Source: JAKIVR01 sp035933635 (GTDB taxonomy: Archaea; Thermoplasmatota; Thermoplasmata; Lutacidiplasmatales; UBA184). From it: a DNA stretch of 64,000 nt. Numbering within the stretch: position 1 is the stretch's first letter; every line of letters begins with the position of its first letter. The stretch spans positions 62,001-126,000 of the forward strand of contig DASYYY010000022.1 in the NCBI GenBank assembly GCA_035933635.1, given 5' to 3'. Both the position numbers and the translations under genes were made by a program. The notes beneath the pieces are model-generated. The model was given only the letters and a program-made list of their open reading frames with translations, ran no database searches and was not told the origin of the DNA. Positions 40,962-49,835 of the stretch are shown here, piece after piece.

Positions 40962-42521
40962 TTGGCGCGGGACATCTCGGCGGCCCGCGAGGGTCTCCAC
41001 TCCGTCACGCGGGGGACGCTCATCCTCCTGCTGGGGACCGTCGCGTTCGTCGGGGCGAGCTTCATCGCCCGGGTGCTGTTGGTACGCTACCTGAGCTCGA
41101 TCGAGTTCAGCGAGTTCTACATCGCCCTCACGCTGGCCGGACTCCTCACCGCGCTGGGCCAGCTGGGCCTTCCGAACGCGGTGGCGCGATCGATCCCGTT
41201 CGCCCATTCCCCCGAGGAGCGCCGGGCCTTCATCCGGACCGGGTTCTTCGTCGTCGTGCCCCTCGCGCTCGGCGCGGGAGCGGTCCTCTTCGGCCTCTCG
41301 ATCCCCATCTCGGACCGGTTCCACGCCCCGCTGCTGGGGATGGCGCTCCAGTTCTTCGCCGTCGCCGTCGTCTGTGCCATCGTCACGAGCCAAGTCGCGT
41401 CGGTGTTCCAGGGGTTCGAGGATGTCTGGCCCAACACGCTGTTCGTCCAGATCCTCAATCCGGTCCTGTTCATCGCGTTCGTCGTGGCCTTCGTCGCCGT
41501 CGGTCCGCGCAACGTCCCGTTCGGATACTCCGGAGCCCTGTTCGCCTACGCCCTCTCGGCGGTCGTCGCCCTCGGCGGAATCCTGGTCTACTACCGGGCG
41601 CGCATCGGGCGCTACCTCACCCCGGGACCGGTCGCACCGGGCGCGGCACGCCGTCTGATGCTGTTCGCCGCGCCGCTGTTCGTCGTTGGGATCTTCTCCT
41701 ACCTCGCCGGGAGCGTCGACACCCTTCTCCTGGGGTACTTCCACAACAGTCAGACCGGAGCCTACGGCGCGGCGCTCTCGCTCTCCCGGCTCACGTTGCT
41801 AGGCCTCGGCGCGCTGGCCTACATCCTGCTCCCGGTCATCGCTCGGTTCGCCCGGGACAACGACCCGGAGAACGCCCGGCTGATCTACGCGACCGCCACG
41901 AAATGGATGGTCGTCACCTCCCTGCCGGTCTGGCTCGTCTTCGTCTTCTTCCCCGGGCCGTCGCTCACCTTCGTCTACAAGTCCTCCTACGCCCAGTCCA
42001 CCCTCCCGCTCCAGATCCTGGTCACCGGGGCGTTCGCCTCGACGGTGATCGGTCCGGCGTCGGCGGCGCAGGTTTCGTTCGGCCAGACCCGCCTGCTGCT
42101 CTACAACAATATCGCAGGGGCGGCCTTCGACGTCATCCTCGGTCTATTGCTCGTGCCGACCTACGGGGAGGTCGGGGCGGCCGTCGCCTGGGCCGGTGCG
42201 GCCACGCTCATCCCGACGCTCTCGGTGGCCGAACTCGCGTGGACCCACGGGCTGCACCCATTCCTCCGCAACTACCTGGTCGGCCTCCTGGGCACGAGCA
42301 TCCCGATCGCGGTGATCTTCGCCCTGGTCCCAGGCTCCCCCCCGCTGTGGCTGCTCCCGGGGCTGGTGCTCGGCGTCGCTGCCACCTTCCTGGGGGTGGT
42401 GATCGCGACCCGCAGTTTCGACCGGGGCGACCGGCTCCTACTGGAGGCGGTCGAGCGGATGATCGGCCGCCCGCTGCCCGGAGCCCGTTGGATCGCCCGA
42501 CACTTTCCCGCGCGTGACTGA
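40962..42521 (+). CDS. Polysaccharide/lipid-linked oligosaccharide flippase (Wzx-type)
   Basis: The 519-residue protein has about fourteen membrane helices and the MATE/Wzx pattern: VRYLSSIEFSEFYIALTLAGLL near residue 35, LLGYFHNSQTGAYGAALSL near residue 255 and SFGQTRLLLYNNIAGAAFD near residue 370. It probably moves lipid-linked glycans for surface glycosylation, in line with the neighbouring GT-C-like protein. The start is a TTG at 40962, about 38 bp after a TATA-like element. Its 3' end overlaps the next gene on the minus strand by 84 bases. Confidence 0.85.
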   Translation: MARDISAAREGLHSVTRGTLILLLGTVAFVGASFIARVLLVRYLSSIEFSEFYIALTLAGLLTALGQLGLPNAVARSIPFAHSPEERRAFIRTGFFVVVPLALGAGAVLFGLSIPISDRFHAPLLGMALQFFAVAVVCAIVTSQVASVFQGFEDVWPNTLFVQILNPVLFIAFVVAFVAVGPRNVPFGYSGALFAYALSAVVALGGILVYYRARIGRYLTPGPVAPGAARRLMLFAAPLFVVGIFSYLAGSVDTLLLGYFHNSQTGAYGAALSLSRLTLLGLGALAYILLPVIARFARDNDPENARLIYATATKWMVVTSLPVWLVFVFFPGPSLTFVYKSSYAQSTLPLQILVTGAFASTVIGPASAAQVSFGQTRLLLYNNIAGAAFDVILGLLLVPTYGEVGAAVAWAGAATLIPTLSVAELAWTHGLHPFLRNYLVGLLGTSIPIAVIFALVPGSPPLWLLPGLVLGVAATFLGVVIATRSFDRGDRLLLEAVERMIGRPLPGARWIARHFPARD

Positions 42522-42779
42522 CAGAATCCGCGCGACCCGCGCGCGAACCCACGCCGTGTCGATCAGCAGCAACAGTACGCCGCCGCCGAACAGGATGGTC
42601 GCGTACTTCGCGAGGTCGATCGCGAGCCCCAGCTCTCCGCGCCAGGACGCCACCCCCGCGACGATCGCGAGGAACGTCCCGCCGATCAACGGGTAGCGTG
42701 CATCCAGTCGCGCCCACCACGAGTACCCGACGTACCCCAACACCAGGGCGCCGAACGTCCACTCGAGCAGCGTCGGCAC
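42438..42779 (-). CDS. Small membrane protein of unknown function
   Basis: From GTG 42779 the protein has about 113 residues and three hydrophobic helices (LLEWTFGALVLGYVGYSWW, LIGGTFLAIVAGVAS, ATILFGGGVLLLLIDT). A hydrophilic, basic C-terminus of about 30 residues overlaps the flippase gene. A TATA-like box (42805-42812, minus strand) lies about 29 bp upstream, which supports this start over the ATG at 42824. No family is recognised. Confidence 0.6.
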   Translation of the reverse strand: MPTLLEWTFGALVLGYVGYSWWARLDARYPLIGGTFLAIVAGVASWRGELGLAIDLAKYATILFGGGVLLLLIDTAWVRARVARILSVTRGKVSGDPTGSGQRAADHPLDRLQ

Positions 42780-42912
42780 GAGGGACCCCCGAGCGGGAGC
42801 CGGGTTATACGCAAGGGGATACACCGGAACCCCGATGCGCCGTCGGGGAATGGTCTATCGAATCCTTTACATAGAACGCAGGGGCATCTGACTGCATCCG
42901 ACGGTTTTCCGC

Positions 42913-43530
42913 ATGGAATCTCGCGTGTCCACGACCGTACGGAGTCGGGTGGTCCCGCTCCTGTTCGGCCTATCGATGTTGGCCATCCTGGTGGCCGTAG
43001 GTCTGAGCGCGAACACGGGCCTGGTGAAGGCCGACTCGAGCTGCCAGTACGCCCAAACCTGCACCTCCAACGCAGGAGGCAATTCCACCCCCCTGTGGGC
43101 GTGGGCCGCCATCGGGGTCATCGTGTTCCTCGCGGTGCTCGTAACGGCGCTCCTGGTCCTGCGCCGCCGGAGGCCCCCTTCCTCCGGTTCCGGCGAGATC
43201 CCTCCGGGCGTGGAGCCCTGGAGCGGCCCGGTCGCCGGCCCCACGGCTCCCGAGGGGCCCGGTGCCTCGACCTACGTCGAGGGACCCGAGGACGTCGCGA
43301 CGGCTCCGCCGGATCTACCGACCCCCCCTTCGGCGGTCGCGGGCGCCGCGGCGGGTGCCGCGGTGGGTGCCGCCGCGTCTGCTCCGGGCGAGGCGGAGGG
43401 GGAGACGAACATCGACGCGCTCATGGACGAGCTCGACCGCATCAGCGGCGAGATGCTCCGCAAGGACAAGCCCAAGGGGCCCGGCGCCAAGCCCGCCCCC
43501 GAGAGCCCTCCCACCGACGAGACCGAATAG
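42913..43530 (+). CDS. Two-helix membrane protein with acidic Pro/Ala-rich tail
   Basis: The 205-residue protein has a signal-like helix (about 14-35, LFGLSMLAILVAVGLSAN). A short external loop with two Cys (SSCQYAQTCTS) and a membrane helix follow (about 60-82). A long cytoplasmic tail is rich in Pro, Ala and Glu and ends in a helix (NIDALMDELDRISGEMLRKDK). A TATA-like element (tttacata, 42866-42873) lies about 44 bp upstream. The function is unknown. Confidence 0.6.
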   Translation: MESRVSTTVRSRVVPLLFGLSMLAILVAVGLSANTGLVKADSSCQYAQTCTSNAGGNSTPLWAWAAIGVIVFLAVLVTALLVLRRRRPPSSGSGEIPPGVEPWSGPVAGPTAPEGPGASTYVEGPEDVATAPPDLPTPPSAVAGAAAGAAVGAAASAPGEAEGETNIDALMDELDRISGEMLRKDKPKGPGAKPAPESPPTDETE

Positions 43531-43543
43531 GGCGCCGGAGAGG

Positions 43544-43551
43544 CTTTTACC
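43544..43551 (+). promoter_or_regulatory. TATA-like box of the gene at 43573
   Basis: The element cttttacc lies about 26 bp before the ATG at 43573. Confidence 0.4.
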
Positions 43552-43572
43552 CCCCCGCTCCCTAGTTCCGCC

Positions 43573-43827
43573 ATGTCCGCGGGGGCGCCCCACGCCGAGG
43601 ACGAGCCGCTCCTGGCGGAGCTGCGGACGGCCATCGCTTCCGCCCACGGCAACGTCCGCGAGATCGAGGTCGGCATCGCCCTGTCCATCGCGCTCGGCCG
43701 CCAGCGGCCGTCGGCCTCCTGCGGCGGCTGCTCGGTGCCGCTCAGCTTCGAGGGGATCCCCGCCCGCACCAACACCCAGCTGCGGAGCCCGTTCCGTCTC
43801 ATCGTCGAGGAGCCCCACGGCTCCTAG
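43573..43827 (+). CDS. Small hypothetical protein with a CxxC motif
   Basis: The 84-residue protein is helical in its first half (ELRTAIASAHGNVREIEVGI) and has one SCGGCS pair near residue 50 that could bind metal or form a disulfide. A strand-rich end with FRLIVEEPHGS follows. It has its own TATA-like box 26 bp upstream, which supports it as real. It precedes the DedA gene. The function is unknown. Confidence 0.55.
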   Translation: MSAGAPHAEDEPLLAELRTAIASAHGNVREIEVGIALSIALGRQRPSASCGGCSVPLSFEGIPARTNTQLRSPFRLIVEEPHGS

Positions 43828-43848
43828 GACGGCGCCGCGCCGTCGGGG

Positions 43849-44496
43849 GTGAGGTCGATCTTCTCGTTCGTCGGCTGGCTCTTCGACCTGATCCTGACCA
43901 TTCTCCGCACGATCGGACTCCCCGGGCTGTTCGCCCTGATGGTCGTCGAGAGCTTCGGCATCCCTCCGCTTCCGAGCGAGGTCATCCTGCCGTTCTCCGG
44001 CGTCCTGATCGTGATGGGCGCGAACGGGTTCACCTGGCCGTCGGTCATCGTCGTCGCCGTTGCCGGCGGTCTCGTCGGCGCGGTCATCGCCTACGAGGTG
44101 GGCCGATGGGGTGGCCGGGGCCTGATCCGACGTTGGGGAGCCAAGCTCCGCCTCGGGGACGACGACCTCCGCCGGGCCGAGGAGTTCTTCGACCGACGGG
44201 GGGAGGCCACGGTCTTCGTCGCCCGGCTGGTCCCGCTCGCCCGGGCCTACATCTCCTACCCGGCCGGAGCCGCGGAGATGAACCGCGGGCGGTTCGCCCT
44301 GTTCACCGTGCTCGGCGCGACGCCGTTCGCCGTCGCCCTGGTCTACCTGGGCGTGCTGCTGGGAAAGAACTACACCGTCCTCGAGTCGTACTTCAACCTC
44401 CTGGACGTCGTCGTGGTCGTGGTGGGTATCGCGATCGTGGTGTGGTACGTCGTCCAGCGGCGCAAGGTGGCCGACGTTCCGGTCCCCGGTCCGTAG
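43849..44496 (+). CDS. DedA-family membrane protein
   Basis: The 215-residue protein has the DedA pattern: MVVESFGIPPLPSEVILPFSG near residue 25, VGAVIAYEVGRWGGRGLI near residue 75, and the re-entrant motif FFDRRGEATVFVARLVPLARAYISYPAG near residue 110. It has about five membrane helices. DedA proteins act in lipid carrier recycling or membrane homeostasis. The GTG start lies 21 bases after the preceding gene. Confidence 0.9.
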   Translation: MRSIFSFVGWLFDLILTILRTIGLPGLFALMVVESFGIPPLPSEVILPFSGVLIVMGANGFTWPSVIVVAVAGGLVGAVIAYEVGRWGGRGLIRRWGAKLRLGDDDLRRAEEFFDRRGEATVFVARLVPLARAYISYPAGAAEMNRGRFALFTVLGATPFAVALVYLGVLLGKNYTVLESYFNLLDVVVVVVGIAIVVWYVVQRRKVADVPVPGP

Positions 44497-44511
44497 ATCG
44501 GGCGGGTCGTT

Positions 44512-47439
44512 CTACTCGGTATAGCGCACCGCTTCGGCAGGGGGCAGCCGCGCCGCGCGCAGCGCCGGTCCGGTGATCGCCACCACGGTCAGCAGGTAGC
44601 TGATGCCCAGGATCTCGGCAACATTGAGCCAGGGGATCGCGAAGCTCAGCACCCCGCTCGCGCTGGTCGCCGCCTCCCAGACGAGGATCACGCCCAGCGC
44701 CGTCCCGATCCCGATGCCGAGCAGCGCGACGTAGGAGTACTCGAGGAAGAACACCTTGAGGATCCCCGCCTTGCGGAAGCCGGTGGCCCGGAGCATACCG
44801 ATCTCCTGACGGCGTTCGACCACCGCGCGCAGCGCGACGATCCCCACCGCGGCGATCCCGACGGCGAGGCCGAGCCCGACGAAGACCTCCAGCAGCCCGA
44901 TGACCGCCTCGGTCGACTGGACCGAGGATTGCAGGATCTGGGCGAAGTTGAACAGCACGAGCCCGAACGGGAAGAACGCGCGCTTGGCCGCCTGCGCGGC
45001 GTGGTTGGCGTCGACGCCGTTGGCGGTGGTCAGGAAGTAGGTATTCTCCTGGATGATCCCCAGCGAGCGGCCGACGCTCGGGTTGACGAAGATCCCGCCG
45101 ACGAACGACTCGGACAGGATGCCGATGACCGTCACATGGAGCGACGCCCCCGAGAGATTGCGCAGCGTGACGTTGGTCCCGATGTTCATCCCGGGATGGA
45201 CCGTCGTCGGTCCGAAGCTCACCCCGCCGATGGAGTAGCCGTGGTCGACGACGGCGTCGTTGGGGTCCGTCGCGACCAGGTTCCAGACCTGGGCGGCGCC
45301 GAGGCCGCCCTGGGTCGCGCTGAAGTTGAACCCGTTGGTCGAGTAGAACGAGCTCGAGCCGGTGGCGTTGGTCGGCGCGGCGTAGAGGGAGTCCTGCCAC
45401 GGGGCCGAGAGCCCGGAGCCCGACCATTGCAGGCTGACCGCACCGGAGGCGATCGGTACGACGTCGGTGAACAACGGGGCGAGCGTGGAATTGGAGCGGA
45501 CCAGGCTCGGCAGGCTCGGGATCGGGGTCTGGGAGAAGCCGAAGAAGGTGTACCCGCCGCTCTGGGAACGAACGGTCTGGCCCAGGTTGGTCTCCACCGA
45601 ATTGCCGAACGCCGCGACCGCGACGATGGTGAAGAGCACGAGGGCGAAGATCGTCAGGTTCACCGCCGTCCGGAACGGCCGCCGGCTCGGGTAGGACAGC
45701 CCGATCCGTACGACCGGGACCGCCGCCGGCCGGCTCCCGACGAGCCGGGAGACCCCCTCGACGACGACCTCGGCGTTGAAGCTGTAGAGCATCACCGCGC
45801 CGAGCACGAGCATGATCCCCTCGACGAACACGACGAAGATCGTGCCGGAGTGCTGCGTCCCGAGCAGGATCCGGTGGAGCGGTTCGGCGCCCCCCCAGAC
45901 GAGGAGGCCGACGGCGCCGGCGGAGAAGGCGATGCGGTTCTTCACGAACCGGCTGGCGAGCAGCGTGGCGCCGAGGATGATCAGGATGCCGCCGATGAGA
46001 GGGAGCGAGACATCGCCGGTACCGCTGTAGGTACCGGCATAGATCAGCGCCCCGAGGGCGAAGAGGGCGGCGCCGACGTAGGCGAGCCGTGTGTAGACCC
46101 GCAGCTGGGGCGGGGGTTCGGGGATCGACCGAAGCGCCCGGACGATGTTGAGGCGGCTGACACGCGTCGCGGCGACCGAGATGGTCACCAGCGTGAGCAG
46201 GAATCCGACGAAGTAGCCGATCAGCAGGCTCGAGGTCGCGACGGTGAACGAGGCGAGGATCGCGCTGCTTGTCACTCCGCCGCCGGAGAAGTCGACGCTG
46301 AAGGCGTAGGTCATCAGGTAGGCGACGAGCACGCCCAGGAACGTCCCGGCGAGCGCGCTACCGGCGGAGTAGAACAATCCCTCGAAGTAGTAGGCGAACA
46401 CGAGGTCGCGCCGGCGCACCCCGATGGCCCGCAGGGTGCCCATCTCGCCCTTGCGTTCCTCGGCCAGCATGACGAAGATGCCCACGATGAGCATCGCCCC
46501 GGCGACGATCGAGAACAGGCCGAGGACGAGGAAGAGCGTCGAGAGCGACGATCCGCCCTGGATGGCGGAGTTCAGCGCGAGCTGGAGCACCGGCACGGCG
46601 CCCAACCCGGCGGCGAGCGGACCCATCGCGGTCAGCGTCGAGTTCAGCCGGGTCGTCACGCCGTTCGACAGGCCGACGGCGCTCTGGATCGAGCCCGTGT
46701 TGGCGACCGCGACCCAGTTGATCTGCTGGGGGGTGAAGTTCTCCAGCGCCTGCGCAGTGGCGAGGTCGACGAACGCCGTCCCGTAGAACAGGAAGCCGCC
46801 GCGGCTGTCGTCGTTGACGACCGCCTGGACGATGAGCGGCATCGACTTCTTGGCGAACAGGACCACCGTGTCGCCGGCGCTGGCGTTGATGTCGTTCGCG
46901 GCCTGGGAATCGAGCAGGACGTGGCCCGCGGTCGGCCCGGCGATGCTCTGGCCCGAGGTGGACGTGAACGAGCCGAGCGCGCCGGTCTGGTTGGCGTTCT
47001 GGCCGATCAGATTGAGATTGGTCTGGGGCACGCCCGTGGTCTTGTCGTAGACCGCGGTCGTCCCGACGATCATCGGGATGATGCCGGCGATGTCGGAATC
47101 ATTGGCCAGCTTCTGCTGCAGGTTCGTGGCGACCTGGTAGGAGAACGGCTGGCTGCCGCCCCCCGGGCTCAGATTGTAGACGCCCTCGTCGACGTGGCCG
47201 AGGGCGATGTAGGTGAAGTGGACATCGACCGCATTGACCGTATCGCCGATGACGAGCGAGCCGGAGACGATCGTCGTACCGACGAGCAGCCCGAGGATGA
47301 GCAGGACCGTCCGGCCCTTGCCGCGGCGGACGTTGCGCACCGCGAGCTTGAACGGCAGCCGGTAGCGCAGCGCGAGAGCGGCCGAGACGAGGGCGATGAG
47401 CCCGAGGAAGAAGATGACGAGTACGATCCCGCTGGCCAT
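44512..47439 (-). CDS. ABC transporter permease of the FtsX/MacB type (two FtsX domains)
   Basis: The 975-residue protein has an N-terminal membrane helix and a large extracellular MacB-periplasmic-like domain (about 55-280). A first FtsX core with four helices follows (LFLVLGLFSIVAGAMLIVGIFVMLAEERKGEMGTLRAIGVRRRDL). A second extracellular domain (about 600-830) and a second FtsX core with LRAVVERRQEIGMLRATGFRKAGI complete it. It works with the adjacent ATPase (16-base gap) to move or extract lipoproteins or peptides. The substrate is unknown. Confidence 0.9.
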   Translation of the reverse strand: MASGIVLVIFFLGLIALVSAALALRYRLPFKLAVRNVRRGKGRTVLLILGLLVGTTIVSGSLVIGDTVNAVDVHFTYIALGHVDEGVYNLSPGGGSQPFSYQVATNLQQKLANDSDIAGIIPMIVGTTAVYDKTTGVPQTNLNLIGQNANQTGALGSFTSTSGQSIAGPTAGHVLLDSQAANDINASAGDTVVLFAKKSMPLIVQAVVNDDSRGGFLFYGTAFVDLATAQALENFTPQQINWVAVANTGSIQSAVGLSNGVTTRLNSTLTAMGPLAAGLGAVPVLQLALNSAIQGGSSLSTLFLVLGLFSIVAGAMLIVGIFVMLAEERKGEMGTLRAIGVRRRDLVFAYYFEGLFYSAGSALAGTFLGVLVAYLMTYAFSVDFSGGGVTSSAILASFTVATSSLLIGYFVGFLLTLVTISVAATRVSRLNIVRALRSIPEPPPQLRVYTRLAYVGAALFALGALIYAGTYSGTGDVSLPLIGGILIILGATLLASRFVKNRIAFSAGAVGLLVWGGAEPLHRILLGTQHSGTIFVVFVEGIMLVLGAVMLYSFNAEVVVEGVSRLVGSRPAAVPVVRIGLSYPSRRPFRTAVNLTIFALVLFTIVAVAAFGNSVETNLGQTVRSQSGGYTFFGFSQTPIPSLPSLVRSNSTLAPLFTDVVPIASGAVSLQWSGSGLSAPWQDSLYAAPTNATGSSSFYSTNGFNFSATQGGLGAAQVWNLVATDPNDAVVDHGYSIGGVSFGPTTVHPGMNIGTNVTLRNLSGASLHVTVIGILSESFVGGIFVNPSVGRSLGIIQENTYFLTTANGVDANHAAQAAKRAFFPFGLVLFNFAQILQSSVQSTEAVIGLLEVFVGLGLAVGIAAVGIVALRAVVERRQEIGMLRATGFRKAGILKVFFLEYSYVALLGIGIGTALGVILVWEAATSASGVLSFAIPWLNVAEILGISYLLTVVAITGPALRAARLPPAEAVRYTE

Positions 47440-47455
47440 GGAGGTTCCCCGCGGC

Positions 47456-48133
47456 TCAGTTGACGAAGCGGCCGTCGCGCATCATCAACGTCCGATCGCA
47501 GACCTTGGCCACATCGGGGTCGTGCGTGACGACCACGATCGTCTGCTTGTACTGCTGGTTGAGGTCGCGGAGCAGTGTCGTGACCTGCACGGAGCCTTCG
47601 TCGTCGAGGTTACCGGTCGGTTCGTCGGCCCAGACGATGGCCGGACGTGCGACGAGCGCGCGGGCGAGGGAGACCCGCTGTTGCTGGCCCCCGGACAGCT
47701 CGGCCGGGCGGTGGTGATGGCGGTCGGCGAGCCCTAGCTCGTCGAGCATCGCGATCGCGCTCTGCCGGGCCTGCTTGGGGGTGACCCCGGCGACCAGCAG
47801 GGGAAGCTCGACGTTCTCCGCGGCGTCGAGGATCGGCAACAGATTGTAGGATTGGAAGACGAACCCGGTGCGCTTGGCCCGGTACTCGCTTCGGGCGTTG
47901 TCGTCCATCCGGTGGATGTCGACCCCTTCGAGCGTCACGGAGCCCTTGGTGATGTCGTCGAGGCCGGAGAAGCAGTTGAGCAGGGTCGTCTTCCCGCAGC
48001 CGGAGGGGCCCATGATGGCGACCATCTCCCCTCGGCCGATCTGCAGGTTCACCCCGCGCAGCGCCGGGACCTGGATCTCGCCGGTCCCGTAGACCTTCCA
48101 GACGTCCTTCGCCTCGACGACCGTCTCCGCCAT
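47456..48133 (-). CDS. ABC transporter ATP-binding protein (LolD/MacB type)
   Basis: The 225-residue ATPase has Walker A GPSGCGKTTLL near residue 42, the signature LSGGQQQRVSLARAL near residue 140 and Walker B AIVWADEPTGNLDDEG near residue 165. It also has the switch His in VVVTHDPDVAKV. The DDE-linked loop (RTGFVFQSYNLLPILDAAENVELPLL) is the LolD/MacB subtype. It pairs with the following FtsX-type permease. A TATA-like element (48164-48172, minus strand) lies about 35 bp upstream. Confidence 0.95.
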   Translation of the reverse strand: MAETVVEAKDVWKVYGTGEIQVPALRGVNLQIGRGEMVAIMGPSGCGKTTLLNCFSGLDDITKGSVTLEGVDIHRMDDNARSEYRAKRTGFVFQSYNLLPILDAAENVELPLLVAGVTPKQARQSAIAMLDELGLADRHHHRPAELSGGQQQRVSLARALVARPAIVWADEPTGNLDDEGSVQVTTLLRDLNQQYKQTIVVVTHDPDVAKVCDRTLMMRDGRFVN

Positions 48134-48163
48134 CTCGCGCCCACCGGCTCGCCTGCCTCTCGC

Positions 48164-48172
48164 TTAGATAAC
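48164..48172 (-). promoter_or_regulatory. TATA-like box of the ABC exporter operon
   Basis: On the minus strand GTTATCTAA lies about 35 bp before the ATG at 48133, and the two exporter genes follow it. Confidence 0.4.
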
Positions 48173-48350
48173 GCTCGCCCCGGTCGTGTCACGCCCCGGC
48201 TAGCCCTGGGCGCGGCGGAGCATCCGACCCGTCGGGAAACGGGCGTCCCGCGCGATCCGTCCCCTCCCGGAATCCCTCGACCACTCGGGGGCTCTCTTCT
48301 CCGACCGCACCCTTTCGCTCCGAGCGGTACGCGCCGACCGACGGGTCCGG

Positions 48351-49757
48351 TCAGAGCGCTTCGAGTGCGCCCGGGAAGTTGGCGCCGGGGTCGGCTCGCA
48401 TACCCCGTACCGGACCGGTCGAAGCCGGTGCGTATTCCGGTCGGACGACCCGACCGGTCGGCCGGCCTACGTATTCGCCGTCCTCGACGATCCGCTCTCC
48501 GCCGAGGTAGTGCTCGAGGGGGAAGATCCCCTCCCAGCCTTCGAAGGCCGACCATCCCGTCGGCCCGGAGTCCAGCTCCCCCCGCACGGGTCGCCGGATA
48601 CGTGGGTCCACCACAAGCAGGTCGGCCCGATGACCGACCGCGATCCGCCCGCGTGGGACCCCGAACCACCGGGCCGGTCGCTCGCATGCCGCAAGGAGGA
48701 GCCGCGGAAGCTCGATCGTCCCACTGCGGGATTCGTTGAGGAGCAAGGGGAGCATCGTGGCCACGCCCGGCATCCCGCTCGGGGTGGCCGCGAACGGTCG
48801 ATCCTTGGCCTCGACGGGGTGCGGCGCGTGGTCGCTCGCCAAGCATGGGATCTCCCCCGCAGCGAACCGGTCGAACAGCTCCGAACGGACCCTCTCTTCC
48901 CGAAGCGGAGGGTTGACCTTGAAGCGGGAGCCGTAGCCCTCTTTGGCTGCAAGGAGGAGGTGATGGGGTGTCGCCTCGCACGAGTGGCCCGCGGTCCGAA
49001 CCCGCTCGGCCACTTCCGCTGAGGTGACGTGGGCGATGTGCAGCCGAAGCCCCGGCGGGGCAGCGGCCATGACCCGGACGACCGCATCGAGTTCCGAGTC
49101 GAGCGGGCGCGCATGGTCCCATTCCGCTGCGTTGGTGGCAGCCTCCGGAGCGCGAAACTCGGCGGGATCCTCGGCGTGGACCGAGAGAGGCAGACCGGTG
49201 GCGGCGACGGCTGCGAGGAGCGGAGCGAGCTCCTCGTCGGGAACCTCCTCGACGCCGGTCGTGGGCGAGAGGTAGAGCTTGAACGCGCCGCACTCCCGCG
49301 CGAGCGGAGGTACCCTCCGGGAGGTCGTGACGGCGCCGTACTGGAGCAGGTCGACGGCGAGCCGTCCCGAGCCCCGCTCGCGCAGCTCCACGACACGATC
49401 CGCGGTGATCGCCGGTGGTTCGGAATTCGGCATCTCGCCCACGAGCCCCACCCCCCCGACCGCGGCTTGGATGGTCCCGCTACCGTAGTTCTCGGACCCC
49501 GACCACGGCTCCGGGCGACGGAAGTGCACATGGAGATCGGTCGCGGAGGGCAAGATGAGGCGGTCTCCGACGTCGTGGCGTGGCCCCCCACGGAGCGCCC
49601 GCCCGATCACCGAGATCCGACCGTCGTCGTCGATCCCGACCTCGAGCGGCCGCAGCTGCCCTCGCACCCAGGCCCGGCCGGCCAGGATCCAGGCCGGCGC
49701 GGGCGCCGGGCGGGGGTCGTCAGCGCGTCCCGAACGGACCCGCGTCCGGGTCGGCAT
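48351..49757 (-). CDS. pyrC: Dihydroorotase
   Basis: The 468-residue amidohydrolase has the metal motif SATDLHVHFRRPEPW near residue 70. The carboxylated-Lys-like position is in FKLYLSPTTG near residue 160, with SVHAEDPAEF near residue 192, HIAHVTSAEVAERV near residue 240, ATPHHLLL near residue 262 and SDHAPH near residue 305. It closes carbamoyl aspartate to dihydroorotate in pyrimidine synthesis. It diverges from the purine gene purM, and a minus-strand TATA-like element (49780-49789) lies about 27 bp before the ATG. Confidence 0.92.
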   Translation of the reverse strand: MPTRTRVRSGRADDPRPAPAPAWILAGRAWVRGQLRPLEVGIDDDGRISVIGRALRGGPRHDVGDRLILPSATDLHVHFRRPEPWSGSENYGSGTIQAAVGGVGLVGEMPNSEPPAITADRVVELRERGSGRLAVDLLQYGAVTTSRRVPPLARECGAFKLYLSPTTGVEEVPDEELAPLLAAVAATGLPLSVHAEDPAEFRAPEAATNAAEWDHARPLDSELDAVVRVMAAAPPGLRLHIAHVTSAEVAERVRTAGHSCEATPHHLLLAAKEGYGSRFKVNPPLREERVRSELFDRFAAGEIPCLASDHAPHPVEAKDRPFAATPSGMPGVATMLPLLLNESRSGTIELPRLLLAACERPARWFGVPRGRIAVGHRADLLVVDPRIRRPVRGELDSGPTGWSAFEGWEGIFPLEHYLGGERIVEDGEYVGRPTGRVVRPEYAPASTGPVRGMRADPGANFPGALEAL

Positions 49758-49779
49758 CCGGGTCGCTACGGCGCCGCGG

Positions 49780-49811
49780 GCATAAGACCGCGACGCGGCG
49801 CTACCTATTTC
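49780..49811. promoter_or_regulatory. Divergent promoter region of pyrC and purM
   Basis: A minus-strand box (GTCTTATGCC, 49780-49789) lies about 27 bp before pyrC. A plus-strand box (ctatttct, 49804-49811) lies about 28 bp before the purM TTG. The pyrimidine and purine genes thus share one short intergenic region. Confidence 0.4.
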
Positions 49812-49835
49812 TCCGAAACTCCCTCAGCGCGGCCG

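Noticed and set aside
44929..47463. Very long open frame on the plus strand antisense to the ABC permease
   Set aside because: It is rich in Arg, Gly, Asp and Glu without domain motifs and mirrors the real permease, whose FtsX motifs are clear. GC-rich codon use creates such mirror frames.
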